Positions 49,310-57,571 of a DNA stretch of 64,000 nt are shown piece by piece (the first letter of the stretch is position 1; each line of letters opens with the position of its first letter). A program made the position numbers and the translations under genes. Below the pieces are notes generated by a model. It saw nothing but the letters and a program-made list of their open reading frames with translations, ran no database searches and was not told where the DNA came from. The DNA is from Haloferax sp046557615 (lineage in GTDB: Archaea > Halobacteriota > Halobacteria > Halobacteriales > Haloferacaceae), in the NCBI RefSeq assembly GCF_046557615.1, contig NZ_JBKIII010000002.1, positions 186,001 through 250,000 on the forward strand, read 5' to 3'.

Positions 49310-50248
49310 ATGAATGGCGGGAGTCGCCTCCACTTCTCGCCCTTGGTGATTACACTCCTGTATGCGGTCTCCGGGTCTCTGTGGATTTTCGTCGGTGACC
49401 GTCTGGTCGCCGGACTCCCAGACGCCCCGCTTCTCCAGACGATGAAAGGATGGCTCTTCGTCCTCTTTTCTTCGATGCTGCTCTACGTACTCATCAAACG
49501 AAGCAACGAGGAAGTTCGAAGTGCAACCTCACGTCTCGACACGCTGTTGACCCACACCAGTGTCCTCCATCGTATCCTTCGGCACGATATCCGAAACGCG
49601 TGTACCTCGATTCTCGGCTACTCGGAACTTCTCGAACCGCGTACAAACGTGCCCGACGACGTCAATCCGATCGAAACCATCCAAAACCGGGCGAGCCAAT
49701 TGGTCGAAGTGAGCGACGAGGTGTCCTTGCTCCGCGAAATCGAGGTCGTCGAAGGGACTGCCGTCGATATCGACCTCGCGCGGTCGGCGCGGGACGCCGC
49801 CGAAGACTTACGACTCGAATACGAGAACGCACACCTCTCTGTCGAGACGCCCCCTTCGCTCGTCGTCCACGGGCATCCCGCCCTCCCGCGAAGCCTGACC
49901 GAACTCCTCGAAAATGCAGTCATCCACGCCGAATCTGAGACGCCATCTATCGAATTGACTGTGGAACGGATCAAAGACACGGCGCAGATAACGGTGTCCG
50001 ATGACGGGCCGGGCATCCCACTTGTCGACCAAAATGCACTCCAAGCCGGGACCGAAACACCGCTTCGACACACGAGCGGCATCGGTCTGTGGCTCGTTCG
50101 CGCTATCGTCGAGGCGTCGAACGGGTCGTTGTCGGTGCTGTGTCCGGACTCCCGTGGGACTGTCGTCTCCATCTCGGTGCCACTGGCGACCGAGAACGAC
50201 TCCCGACGACGGTTTTTTACACGTCGTACACGTAGGCTAAGCGACTGA
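49310..50248 (+). CDS. Membrane sensor histidine kinase
   Basis: The 312-residue protein has two membrane helices (about 10-30 and 42-62). A dimerisation/phosphoacceptor region reads LHRILRHDIRNACTSILGYSELLE, with His near residue 90. An ATPase domain follows with N-box ELLENAVIHAESE, G1 VSDDGPGIPLVDQ and a G2-like GIGLWLVRAIVEASNG. The short extracytoplasmic loop suggests sensing within or near the membrane. No receiver gene is adjacent. The ATG at 49310 follows a GGGAAG near-consensus ribosome-binding site. Its stop overlaps the ATG of the DUF5811 gene by 1 nt. Confidence 0.85.
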   Translation: MNGGSRLHFSPLVITLLYAVSGSLWIFVGDRLVAGLPDAPLLQTMKGWLFVLFSSMLLYVLIKRSNEEVRSATSRLDTLLTHTSVLHRILRHDIRNACTSILGYSELLEPRTNVPDDVNPIETIQNRASQLVEVSDEVSLLREIEVVEGTAVDIDLARSARDAAEDLRLEYENAHLSVETPPSLVVHGHPALPRSLTELLENAVIHAESETPSIELTVERIKDTAQITVSDDGPGIPLVDQNALQAGTETPLRHTSGIGLWLVRAIVEASNGSLSVLCPDSRGTVVSISVPLATENDSRRRFFTRRTRRLSD

Positions 50249-50628
50249 TGAACGGGAATCACCCATATGCGGGCGCTCCCGGCGTATCTGGTGCCGGTCA
50301 GCTATCCGATTCTGAGCTCACGACAGCACAGATAGCGACGCTCAAACGGGCAGTGGCCGGTATCGTCTCCCAGACTGAATCGTATCTCCCAGAGGGCTTC
50401 GCCGTCGGGTCTGAACTCTCTACCGGACCGAACGGTCCGCTGGCGACCGTCGCGGTCCACCCGCCAGTCGGCCACCCAGTGAGCGCCGGATTCCGACCGA
50501 ACGCCGACGAACTCGAAACAGGATTGACCGACGAAGACCGCAACGAGGTCGCACAGGGTCTCGCCGCCAGCGCGGCGCTGCAGGTGATGAACGCCGTCGG
50601 CGACGACATGACCCCCGCGGCCCGATAG
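50248..50628 (+). CDS. DUF5811 family protein
   Basis: This 126-residue protein starts at the last base of the kinase stop codon, so it is co-translated with the kinase. It matches the haloarchaeal DUF5811 family (ADELETGLTDEDRNEVAQGL, and a Pro/Gly-rich ATVAVHPPVGHPVSAGFRP). No catalytic or membrane segment is seen. Co-translation suggests a possible regulatory partner of the kinase, which is inference. Confidence 0.78.
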   Translation: MNGNHPYAGAPGVSGAGQLSDSELTTAQIATLKRAVAGIVSQTESYLPEGFAVGSELSTGPNGPLATVAVHPPVGHPVSAGFRPNADELETGLTDEDRNEVAQGLAASAALQVMNAVGDDMTPAAR

Positions 50629-50710
50629 CTACCGACCAGATGTTTCCCGTTTTCTCATTCGCAGTACTGTCCGTGACAAGGCACTTTTAGCTCGCCCACG
50701 TAGGTGACCT

Positions 50711-50872
50711 ATGGTATCCTTGAGTTCCTACGCCGACGAGATTGGACCGACGACGCTCATCTTCGTCGGGTTCCTCCTGTTCATCTTCCCCGAACCGGCG
50801 ACTTCGGCGCTCGGTGCCGGATTGATGCTCTTCGGTGCGGCCTACTGGTTCTGGGAGTGGCAGCGACCGTAG
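50711..50872 (+). CDS. 53-residue membrane protein
   Basis: A small reading frame from the ATG at 50711 encodes 53 residues. It has an N-terminal acidic stretch (SYADEIG), two hydrophobic segments (TTLIFVGFLLFIFPEPA and LGAGLMLFGAAYWFWEW) and a short tail WQRP. The codons are GC-rich at third positions like true genes of this genome. The gap before it is AT-rich, with TTTTAG about 25 nt upstream. I recognise no family. It ends 3 nt before a convergent gene. Confidence 0.62.
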   Translation: MVSLSSYADEIGPTTLIFVGFLLFIFPEPATSALGAGLMLFGAAYWFWEWQRP

Positions 50873-50875
50873 AAG

Positions 50876-51175
50876 TTAGACACTGCCACGACGCCGATTC
50901 TTCCCACTGTTTTCGGGTGCGCTCACTTCGACACTGTCGAGTGGCAACTCGGTCGAGTTCGACGCGAGCGGCGTCGTCGGAGGTGCGATAAACAACCCAT
51001 ATCCGAGGACTGCAACGGAGACGAGGCCACAGACACCGACGACGAGCGAGGTGGGCAGACTCGTGAGCTGCCCGAGGAAGACGCCGACGACGAAGGGAAG
51101 CGGTAAGGTAACGAGAATAACGTCGTACAGGATGTGCGAACCGGTGCCGTCGCTCTGGGGTGTTTGTGTGCGCAT
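50876..51175 (-). CDS. Small membrane protein
   Basis: The 99-residue protein has two hydrophobic segments (about 17-36 and 43-66) and a charged C-terminal tail (SAPENSGKNRRRGSV). No family is recognised. The N terminus is polar and likely cytosolic. It is convergent with the 53-residue gene 3 nt away and lies downstream of infB in the same direction, 84 nt past its stop. It may be on the same transcript. Confidence 0.62.
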   Translation of the reverse strand: MRTQTPQSDGTGSHILYDVILVTLPLPFVVGVFLGQLTSLPTSLVVGVCGLVSVAVLGYGLFIAPPTTPLASNSTELPLDSVEVSAPENSGKNRRRGSV

Positions 51176-51259
51176 GATTCCACTATCGAATCAGTACGAC
51201 GATTCAGATATTATGCGTTTCGCCACTGTTCAGGAATTCGAACAGTGTTCTTCGCGTGG

Positions 51260-53062
51260 TTACTTGCCCCAGAACGGGTCGCGGCGGCGGTGTTTTTCGA
51301 GATAGCCCGATAGCGCCTCTAACTCGTCGGTCGGGATGTCGTCGCGGAGTTCTTGTTCGAGAATCTTCGCGTGCTTCTCGGGCAGTTCGATCCAGAGTTC
51401 GTCGCCCTCGTCGATTTGGCGGCCGACAGTTGGACCGTCGATAGCGACACTGACGCGCGACCCAGCGCGAACGCTCGATACGTCGTCGCCCTGTTCTTGG
51501 ATACCCGAGAGTTGGCCGACGCGCTTGGCGTCGTTACCCTCCCACTTCACCACGTTCATGTTGTTTTTGAGGGTTCCCGACATGACCTCGACACCGACGA
51601 CGGCAGGGTTGTTCTGGCGGAAGACGTGGTCTTTGAGGATACGGAAGCGGCACGGGCGGACGATGTTGTCGAGAATCGTCTCCTGCTGGGCGCGCTTCAT
51701 CTCGTTGACGTACTCTTCGTACTCTTCGATGAGTTGGTAGATGACGTCGTCGTCGAACAGTTTCACGTCGCTGTGGTCGAGTTCGTCTTCGGCGTTCGAG
51801 AGGACGTCCACGTTGAAGCCGAGAATGACCTTGTGCTCGGGTTCGCGGGCGGTCGAAGCGACGGCAACGTCGCGGGGTGCGATGTCGCCGACTTCGGCCC
51901 GGAGGATGGGTACTTCGGCCTCTTGGAGTGCGTTCGCCATCGCTTCGAGACTGCCGAGCGTGTCGGCTTTGACGACCACACCTTCCTCTTCGGTGGTGAC
52001 TTCGATGTCCGCGAGTTCGGCTTGGACTTCGGTAATCACGTCGTCGATGTTGCGGTCGCGGACGACGCGAACGGGTGCGCCCGCCATCGCGTTTTCGAGG
52101 TCAGGAGCGGCGATTTTCACACCGGCCGCGGCACCGACTTCATCGACTTTGTCGAAGCGTTTTTCGGTGCGAATCTCGGCGTTCGGGCGGGGTTGGAGGA
52201 GCGCGCGAACCTCGGTCACGATGGGTTCGTTCGCGCCGCCGACGACGATGGTGTCGCCCTTTCGAATCGTCCCGTCGTAGAGGACCACGTCGAGGGTGGC
52301 ACCGAAGCCGCGTTCTTCCTTGACTTCAAGGACCGTCCCTGCACCGGGTCCGGCGACGTCGATTGCCATCTCGTCTTTCATGTATCGCTGCGAGAGGCCC
52401 ATGAGTACACCAAGAAGGTCCGGAATGCCCTCGCTCGTCAGTGCGGAGACGGGGACGACACCGATGTTCTTCTGGAAGTTCTGGACGCGCCAGTAGAAGT
52501 CGGAGGAAAAGCCCATCTCGGACATCTCGCCGATGATTTCGTAGAGCTTCTCGTCCAGTTTGGAGCGAGCGCGCTGAGATTGTGCCTCGTAGGACTTCTG
52601 AATCGGCTCGCCCTCTTGTGGGTTCCAGCCGGGCGTGGTGTCGATTTTGTTGGCCGCGACGATAAACGGCGTCCCGGTTCGTTTGAGAATCTCGATGGCT
52701 TCCTTGGTCTGTGGCTGGAAGCCGTCGTTCACGTCCACGACGAGGATGGCGATGTCGGCGAGTGCGCCACCACGAGAGCGGAGGGTGCTAAAGGAGTGGT
52801 GGCCCGGCGTGTCGATAAAGAGCAGTCCCGGCAGGTCGAAGTCGTCGGGATTGACGAGGGCTCCGGCCATCTGCGAGACGGTCTCGAGCGGAACGGCCGT
52901 CGCGCCGATGTGCTGGGTGATTGCCCCTGCTTCGCCACCGGTGACGTCAGAGCCGCGAACTTTGTCTAAGAGACTGGTCTTGCCGTGGTCAACGTGACCG
53001 AGAACGGCCACGATGGGCGTACGTAGTGTGTCGGTATGTGTTTGCGAATCGGTGTCAGACAT
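51260..53062 (-). CDS. infB: Translation initiation factor IF-2 (aIF5B)
   Basis: The 600-residue GTPase promotes subunit joining at initiation and matches archaeal aIF5B. G1 is GHVDHGKTSLLD (about 20-31), the G2/switch region is in GAITQHIGAT, G3 is DTPGHHSF and G4 is AANKID. Domains II-IV follow, ending in the EHAKILEQELRDDIPTDE helix. The archaeal form lacks the long bacterial N-terminal extension, as here. On the reverse strand, GATAAGTAA (53084-53092) lies 22-30 nt before the ATG. It is divergent from the PRC-barrel/Nob1 unit. Confidence 0.96.
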   Translation of the reverse strand: MSDTDSQTHTDTLRTPIVAVLGHVDHGKTSLLDKVRGSDVTGGEAGAITQHIGATAVPLETVSQMAGALVNPDDFDLPGLLFIDTPGHHSFSTLRSRGGALADIAILVVDVNDGFQPQTKEAIEILKRTGTPFIVAANKIDTTPGWNPQEGEPIQKSYEAQSQRARSKLDEKLYEIIGEMSEMGFSSDFYWRVQNFQKNIGVVPVSALTSEGIPDLLGVLMGLSQRYMKDEMAIDVAGPGAGTVLEVKEERGFGATLDVVLYDGTIRKGDTIVVGGANEPIVTEVRALLQPRPNAEIRTEKRFDKVDEVGAAAGVKIAAPDLENAMAGAPVRVVRDRNIDDVITEVQAELADIEVTTEEEGVVVKADTLGSLEAMANALQEAEVPILRAEVGDIAPRDVAVASTAREPEHKVILGFNVDVLSNAEDELDHSDVKLFDDDVIYQLIEEYEEYVNEMKRAQQETILDNIVRPCRFRILKDHVFRQNNPAVVGVEVMSGTLKNNMNVVKWEGNDAKRVGQLSGIQEQGDDVSSVRAGSRVSVAIDGPTVGRQIDEGDELWIELPEKHAKILEQELRDDIPTDELEALSGYLEKHRRRDPFWGK

Positions 53063-53083
53063 GGAAAATCGCCCCGGAGAAGG

Positions 53084-53092
53084 TTACTTATC
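53084..53092 (-). promoter_or_regulatory. TATA-like element of infB
   Basis: GATAAGTAA on the reverse strand sits 22-30 nt upstream of the infB ATG. It is a weak match to the archaeal TATA consensus, but the spacing is right. Confidence 0.35.
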
Positions 53093-53138
53093 CGATTCGA
53101 GTCGGTGATTCAAGTTAAGTCCATCGTCACGTGTTCAT

Positions 53139-53151
53139 TCGGAAATTCCGA
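53139..53151. promoter_or_regulatory. Perfect palindrome in the infB/PRC divergent gap
   Basis: TCGGAA and TTCCGA form a 6+1+6 inverted repeat. It sits between the divergent promoters of infB and the PRC-barrel gene, so one protein could affect both. A second inverted repeat, CGTCTG and CAGACG (53161-53166 and 53175-53180), lies nearer the PRC TATA box. Confidence 0.4.
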
Positions 53152-53192
53152 CAGGTAACGTCGTCTGCCCAGCGTCAGACGCGCCCGTGGCG

Positions 53193-53198
53193 TTTATG
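53193..53198 (+). promoter_or_regulatory. TATA-like promoter of the PRC-barrel/Nob1 unit
   Basis: TTTATG lies 24-29 nt before the ATG at 53222. A leaderless start is expected. Confidence 0.45.
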
Positions 53199-53221
53199 TG
53201 ACGTGACGAGGAAGGCAGAGT

Positions 53222-53467
53222 ATGGCCGACATACTCGCCGAGAACCTCTCGGGGAAGGCCGTCATGGGGTCTGACGGTACGGAACTGGGGATGCTGTACA
53301 ACATCACGATGAATCTGAAAACGGGCGCCCTCCACGACTTGCTCGTCCAACCGAACGAGGAACTCGCACCGGGTCGCGTTGCCTTCGACCGCGACGAACG
53401 TGGACGCTTCCGGATTCCCGTCAACCGCGTGCAGGCAGTCAAAGACTACATCGTCGTTCAGCGATAG
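53222..53467 (+). CDS. PRC-barrel domain protein
   Basis: The 81-residue protein is a single PRC-barrel (ILAENLSGKAVMGSDGTELG, then NMLYNITMN-type strands and a C-terminal FRIPVNRVQAVKDYIVVQ). PRC-barrels bind RNA or proteins; a related domain in RimM helps 30S maturation. It directly precedes nob1 with a 6-nt gap, so a role in small-subunit maturation is plausible. The start is set by the conserved MADILAENLSG. Confidence 0.87.
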   Translation: MADILAENLSGKAVMGSDGTELGMLYNITMNLKTGALHDLLVQPNEELAPGRVAFDRDERGRFRIPVNRVQAVKDYIVVQR

Positions 53468-53473
53468 ATTCAG

Positions 53474-53932
53474 ATGCGGATTCTCGACTCTTCTGCGTTC
53501 ATCAACGAGTATCACACTGACGACGAAACGGCGTCTATCGCCATGGTGAAAGAGGAACTCACCGGAGAGCACGCCTTCCGCTTCGACGCACTCGAAGGCG
53601 CGGGCATGTACGTCCACATTCCCGGGCAAGGGACCGTCGATAAAGTCCTCCGGGCCGCCACCGAAACCGGCGACAAAGACGTTCTCTCGGAGACCGACAC
53701 CCGACTCATCGCCGCCGCGTTCGAACTGGACGCGATTCTCGTCACCGACGACTACGCCATGCAGAACGTGGCCAACCGCCTCGAAGTCGAGGTGGACGTC
53801 ATCGCCCAAGACGGCATCGACGGACAGCGACAGTGGAAGTTCCAGTGTCAGGGCTGTGGCCGTGAGTTCGACGAGAAAAAAGAGCGGTGTCCCATCTGCG
53901 GGATGCACATGACGCGAAAGAATCCGGCGTAA
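53474..53932 (+). CDS. nob1: Nob1-type rRNA endonuclease (PIN + zinc ribbon)
   Basis: The 152-residue protein has a PIN nuclease domain (about 1-105) with acidic residues in LDSSAFINEY, TDTRLIAAAFELDAILVTDDYAM and the start of the fold. A C-terminal zinc ribbon has CQGC and CPIC pairs (about 125-145). Archaeal Nob1 cleaves the 3' end of pre-16S rRNA on the 30S precursor. It forms a tight unit with the PRC-barrel gene. The length is typical of archaeal Nob1. Confidence 0.93.
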   Translation: MRILDSSAFINEYHTDDETASIAMVKEELTGEHAFRFDALEGAGMYVHIPGQGTVDKVLRAATETGDKDVLSETDTRLIAAAFELDAILVTDDYAMQNVANRLEVEVDVIAQDGIDGQRQWKFQCQGCGREFDEKKERCPICGMHMTRKNPA

Positions 53933-53962
53933 CCACGCCTCGATTCTCGAGTCCCTTCGATT

Positions 53963-54700
53963 TTACACTAATCCAGTCACGCTCAGATAACTCGCCACGA
54001 ACTGCACTGCGTTGAAGAGGCCGTGAGCGACGGCGACGACGATGAGATTTCCACTTTTTTCGTAAATCGCCGCGAGGACGCTGCCAAGGATGAAGACCAT
54101 GAGAAGCGAGATAATCGCGCCGTCACCCGAAAACGACCAGAGATGAATCGACGCGAAGACGGCGCTCGAGCCGATAATCGCCGGAATCGGCCCCCACAGG
54201 CGTCGGAGTTCGCCGTAGGCAATTCCCCGGAAGATGAGTTCTTCTGCGGGTCCGACGAGGACGATGGTGATGACGGTCAGATAGAGGAAGTAGATAGGGT
54301 TGGCTTCGCCCTGTTGGGCGAGGACGCTGTCGCCGCTTTCGATGCCAAGTGCGGACATGGCCGCGCTTCCGGCGAGGTAGACGGCGAAGAGTGCGAGGAG
54401 TCCACCACCGACCCACAGCATATCGCGTCGCGTCGGGCGTTCGAGTCGAATCAGGTCCCACTCGTCGCGGGCGGCGAGATAGCCGACGCCGACGACGATG
54501 AACCCGACGAACGAGGCGGCAGTGCTGAGTGCTTCTATCGTGACACTCTCTTCGGGAACGAACGCAGATGCGAGTCCCGACGCGATAGAGGCGAAGAGGG
54601 AACCGACGATGAGCGAGAGGGCAACGACGATGATGATGCCACCATAGGCTTGGAGGTGGTCGGCTGGCGTGGCCGAAGACCGGGCGGTATCGTGTGCCAT
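53963..54700 (-). CDS. CPBP family intramembrane protease
   Basis: The 245-residue protein has about seven membrane helices. The CPBP/Abi catalytic motifs are present: EELIFRG (the EExxxR glutamates) in VGPAEELIFRGIAYGELRRL, the His in SSAVFASIHLW, and a late His in AVAHGLFNAV. These proteases cleave within the membrane and include bacteriocin-immunity and prenyl-protease relatives. The substrate is unknown. A hairpin lies directly upstream of its start (54706-54722). It is convergent with nob1 30 nt away. Confidence 0.86.
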   Translation of the reverse strand: MAHDTARSSATPADHLQAYGGIIIVVALSLIVGSLFASIASGLASAFVPEESVTIEALSTAASFVGFIVVGVGYLAARDEWDLIRLERPTRRDMLWVGGGLLALFAVYLAGSAAMSALGIESGDSVLAQQGEANPIYFLYLTVITIVLVGPAEELIFRGIAYGELRRLWGPIPAIIGSSAVFASIHLWSFSGDGAIISLLMVFILGSVLAAIYEKSGNLIVVAVAHGLFNAVQFVASYLSVTGLV

Positions 54701-54705
54701 TAGCT

Positions 54706-54722
54706 CTCGCTTCGTAAGCGAG
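54706..54722. promoter_or_regulatory. 7-bp hairpin/palindrome upstream of the CPBP gene
   Basis: CTCGCTT and AAGCGAG form a perfect 7+3+7 inverted repeat. It is 6 nt before the start codon of the CPBP gene on the reverse strand, so it could be an operator or a leader hairpin that masks the start region. Confidence 0.45.
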
Positions 54723-54822
54723 GCGGATAATCGATTCGGGTCGATGTCTCTCAGACAGTATCTGCCGTAGAATGGTCTGAAACCCCTGAAAATCAGATTA
54801 AAACGAACTGACTACTTACTAA

Positions 54823-54828
54823 TTTATT
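54823..54828 (+). promoter_or_regulatory. TATA-like promoter of the second DUF389 gene
   Basis: TTTATT lies 29-34 nt before the ATG at 54857. Confidence 0.4.
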
Positions 54829-54856
54829 CCTGTCAAGTGTGTATGATTAGCTATCA

Positions 54857-56206
54857 ATGCGATTGGTCCACGTTCTCATTCCCATCGGAAAAACAGAAGC
54901 CGTCCTCGACGAATTGGATGCAGAAGGTATCGACTACGCGGTGAGCGAAGAAGTCGGGAGGGGTGAGTACGAAGCGCAGGTTTCGTTCCCCGTCCCGACG
55001 AGCGCCGTCGAGCCAGTGCTGACCCGACTCCGAAACGTCGGTGTCGAGGAGGACGGGTACACCATCGTACTCTCCGCAGAGACAGTCGTCTCGAAGCGAT
55101 TCGCCGACGTGCGAGCGCAGTACACCGACCTGTCGCTCTCCCGTGCAGAACTCGTCTCGCGTGCCGAAGATATGGCCCCGGCGCTCTCGACGTTCGTGGT
55201 GATGACGATAGTGAGTGCCGTCGTGGCGACGACCGGTCTCCTCTCAAACTCCGCTGCGGTCATCATTGGCGCGATGATTATCGCACCCGTGATGGGGCCA
55301 GCTATCTCCGCCTCAGTCGGCAGTGTGCTGTACGAACCGAAACTGTTCCGACGAGGTGTGGGTCTCCAAGTACTCGGTGTACTGCTCGCCATCGTGAGCG
55401 GGTTGGTCTTCTCACTGCTGGTCAAAGAGACGCTCTTGGTCCCGCCGGGGTTCAACCCGATAGAAATCCCGCAAGTCCAAGAACGACTCACGCCGAACAT
55501 CCTCTCGCTCGTTCTCGCGGTCGGAGCGGGTGTCGCAGCAGTGTTTAGCCTCACTCGCGGCGTCTCGTCGGTCCTCGTCGGCGCGATGATTGCCGTCGCA
55601 TTGGTCCCACCGGCCGCAACCGTCGGTATCGGCATCGCGTGGAACGCGCCGCTCGCAGTTCTCGAAGCAGGAACCTTGTTGCTCGTGAATATTCTCGCGG
55701 TGAACCTCGTCGCACTCAGTCTCCTCTGGATGAGTGGCTATCGCCCCGTCTCCGAAGAGAGTACGGGCTACGCTCGAAAGCGAACTATCCAACTGCTCGG
55801 AATCATCACTTTTGCGCTCCTCGTCTTGGGTGTCGTCCTCACGGTTGTGACCCTTCTCTCGGTGGCCGATGCCGAGTTCAAGGCCAGTCTGAACGACGAG
55901 ATTGACGCCGTCCTCACCCAGCAAGAGTATCAGAACGTCGAACTCGTCGAGGTACAAATCGATGTCTCTCCGGTCCAAGGGGTTCTGTTCAGTGAGGAAC
56001 CAGAAGTGACGGTGTTGGTCGATTCACCGGGTGGCATCCCACCCAGCGGACTCGCCGAAGATATTCGAAGCAGGGTCAGAGAAGAACAGGGTGTCAACAC
56101 TATCGTCGTCGTCGAAGCGGTCGATGCGTCTCGCCCCGCCGACGACGAGGCGACGATAACAGAACGGGTCGTCATCCCAGTCCGGCCTGTCGTCTCCGCG
56201 CTGTAA
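54857..56206 (+). CDS. DUF389 (TIGR00341) membrane protein, copy 2
   Basis: This 449-residue paralogue of the 434-residue protein at 11537-12841 shares its N-terminal opening (MRLVHVLIPIGKTEAVLDEL, EGIDYAVSEE). It also shares the AETVVSKRF segment and the membrane core VIIGAMIIAPVMGPAISASVG. About eight helices follow over 115-345, then a longer soluble tail (VDSPGGIPPSGLAEDI). Two full-length copies in one 64-kb window suggest divergent function, such as different ligands or expression conditions. The stop abuts the convergent pgi stop with no gap. Confidence 0.83.
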   Translation: MRLVHVLIPIGKTEAVLDELDAEGIDYAVSEEVGRGEYEAQVSFPVPTSAVEPVLTRLRNVGVEEDGYTIVLSAETVVSKRFADVRAQYTDLSLSRAELVSRAEDMAPALSTFVVMTIVSAVVATTGLLSNSAAVIIGAMIIAPVMGPAISASVGSVLYEPKLFRRGVGLQVLGVLLAIVSGLVFSLLVKETLLVPPGFNPIEIPQVQERLTPNILSLVLAVGAGVAAVFSLTRGVSSVLVGAMIAVALVPPAATVGIGIAWNAPLAVLEAGTLLLVNILAVNLVALSLLWMSGYRPVSEESTGYARKRTIQLLGIITFALLVLGVVLTVVTLLSVADAEFKASLNDEIDAVLTQQEYQNVELVEVQIDVSPVQGVLFSEEPEVTVLVDSPGGIPPSGLAEDIRSRVREEQGVNTIVVVEAVDASRPADDEATITERVVIPVRPVVSAL

Positions 56207-57499
56207 CTACTCGACGACCAGACGCTCTTTGTCCGCAACTGCGTCTGCCTCTTCGAAGTCGCCCCCACCGAGCAGGCCGCGCGCGGCGCGCTTGCCCCAC
56301 TCGACTGCGGGCTGGACGAAGGTATCGACGCTGGCGAGTTCGCCGTAGAGGATACACGCCGCCTCCATCGCGTAGAGGAGTTCACCGAGGCCGTACTCGT
56401 CCACGCGCTCGATTTCGATTCGGACGTTCGGTCGTCCGGCGGCGACGAGACTCGCTTCGGTCGCATCGAACTCCGCATCGAGGAGTTCGCCGAGTGACGA
56501 GCCACCGAGATAGGCGAGGCCATCGAGGTCGGTCTCCGGAATCGTCACGTCTTCGCGCTCGGTCGCTCGGACGAGCGTGACGAGTTTGTCGCGCGGGCCT
56601 GCGCGGTAGAGTTGGAGTTGCGAGTGCTGGTCGGTCGCTCCGAGGGCGCGAAGCGGCGTCTGGCCCAGTCCATCTTTGCCGAGCGACTCGGCCCACAGTT
56701 GTGCGAACCACTCGGAGAAGGTCTCCAGCGACTCGGCGTATGGCATCATCGCATTCTGGACCATGCCGCGCTCGGCGAGGGCGAACGAGACCGCGCCGTA
56801 GGCGTAGGCGGGCGAATCGAACAGCGAATCCGAGAGGCGTGCTTCTTGGTCAGCAGCCCCCTCCAGCACCGCGTCGATGTCGTGCCCGCAGAGGGCCGCG
56901 GCGGCGAGGCCGACAGTCGAAAGCACCGAGAATCGACCGGGAACGCCGTCTGGAACAGGAAGCACAGGCAGGTCGTGTTCGGCGGCGAGGTCTTTCAGAT
57001 TCCCTTCCTCGCCGGTCGTGACGAAGGTTCGCTCTGCCCAATCCACACCAGCGTCGTCCATCGCTTCTTGCACGACGAGGAAGTTGGCGAGCGTCTCAGC
57101 AGTCGTGCCGGAGCGCGAGACGACGTTGACGACGGTCGAACCGAGGTCGAGCGAGTCGAGGAGTGACGCGACTGCTTCGGGGTCGACGTTATCGAGATAG
57201 TAGGCATCGACGTCGCTGTCGAGTGCATCGGTCAGGGTTGCCGCTCCGAGAGCGCTTCCGCCGATACCGACCGTGACGATGGCCGAGGGATTTTCGAATC
57301 CGCTCACCGCGTCGCGGATTGCGTCGGGGTCCGTCGTCGATGGGAGATTCAACGACGCGTAGCCGTGTTCGTCGGTCTCGCGGCCCGCTTCGATTCGCTC
57401 GTGAGCGGCCGCAACGCGGTCGTCGAGTCGTTCGAGCGTCTCTCGGGAGACGCCGTGTACAGAAGCCGTATCGAGGACGTTGCCGAGGTCAACCTGCAT
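56207..57499 (-). CDS. pgi: Glucose-6-phosphate isomerase
   Basis: The 430-residue enzyme interconverts glucose 6-phosphate and fructose 6-phosphate. The bacterial-type SIS fold is clear: AIVTVGIGGSALGAATL, then VNVVSRSGTTAETLANFLVV, with the sugar-phosphate-binding Ser/Thr cluster. Late segments are PLRALGATDQHSQLQLYRAGPRD and QPAVEWGKRAARGLLGG. The ATG at 57499 (MQVDLGNVLDTAS) is preferred to 57562, which adds a non-family segment overlapping the divergent gene. It serves the semi-phosphorylative pathway and gluconeogenesis in haloarchaea. Confidence 0.93.
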   Translation of the reverse strand: MQVDLGNVLDTASVHGVSRETLERLDDRVAAAHERIEAGRETDEHGYASLNLPSTTDPDAIRDAVSGFENPSAIVTVGIGGSALGAATLTDALDSDVDAYYLDNVDPEAVASLLDSLDLGSTVVNVVSRSGTTAETLANFLVVQEAMDDAGVDWAERTFVTTGEEGNLKDLAAEHDLPVLPVPDGVPGRFSVLSTVGLAAAALCGHDIDAVLEGAADQEARLSDSLFDSPAYAYGAVSFALAERGMVQNAMMPYAESLETFSEWFAQLWAESLGKDGLGQTPLRALGATDQHSQLQLYRAGPRDKLVTLVRATEREDVTIPETDLDGLAYLGGSSLGELLDAEFDATEASLVAAGRPNVRIEIERVDEYGLGELLYAMEAACILYGELASVDTFVQPAVEWGKRAARGLLGGGDFEEADAVADKERLVVE

Positions 57500-57571
57500 G
57501 TCAAAATGCGCGCGCGCTGGCGTGAAAACGACACCGGTCGGTTTAATCGGCGTCCCTTCCAAGACCGGCTA

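Noticed and set aside
51353..52969. 538-codon + strand frame antisense to infB
   Set aside because: Typical antisense frame in a high-GC gene. No motif is seen.
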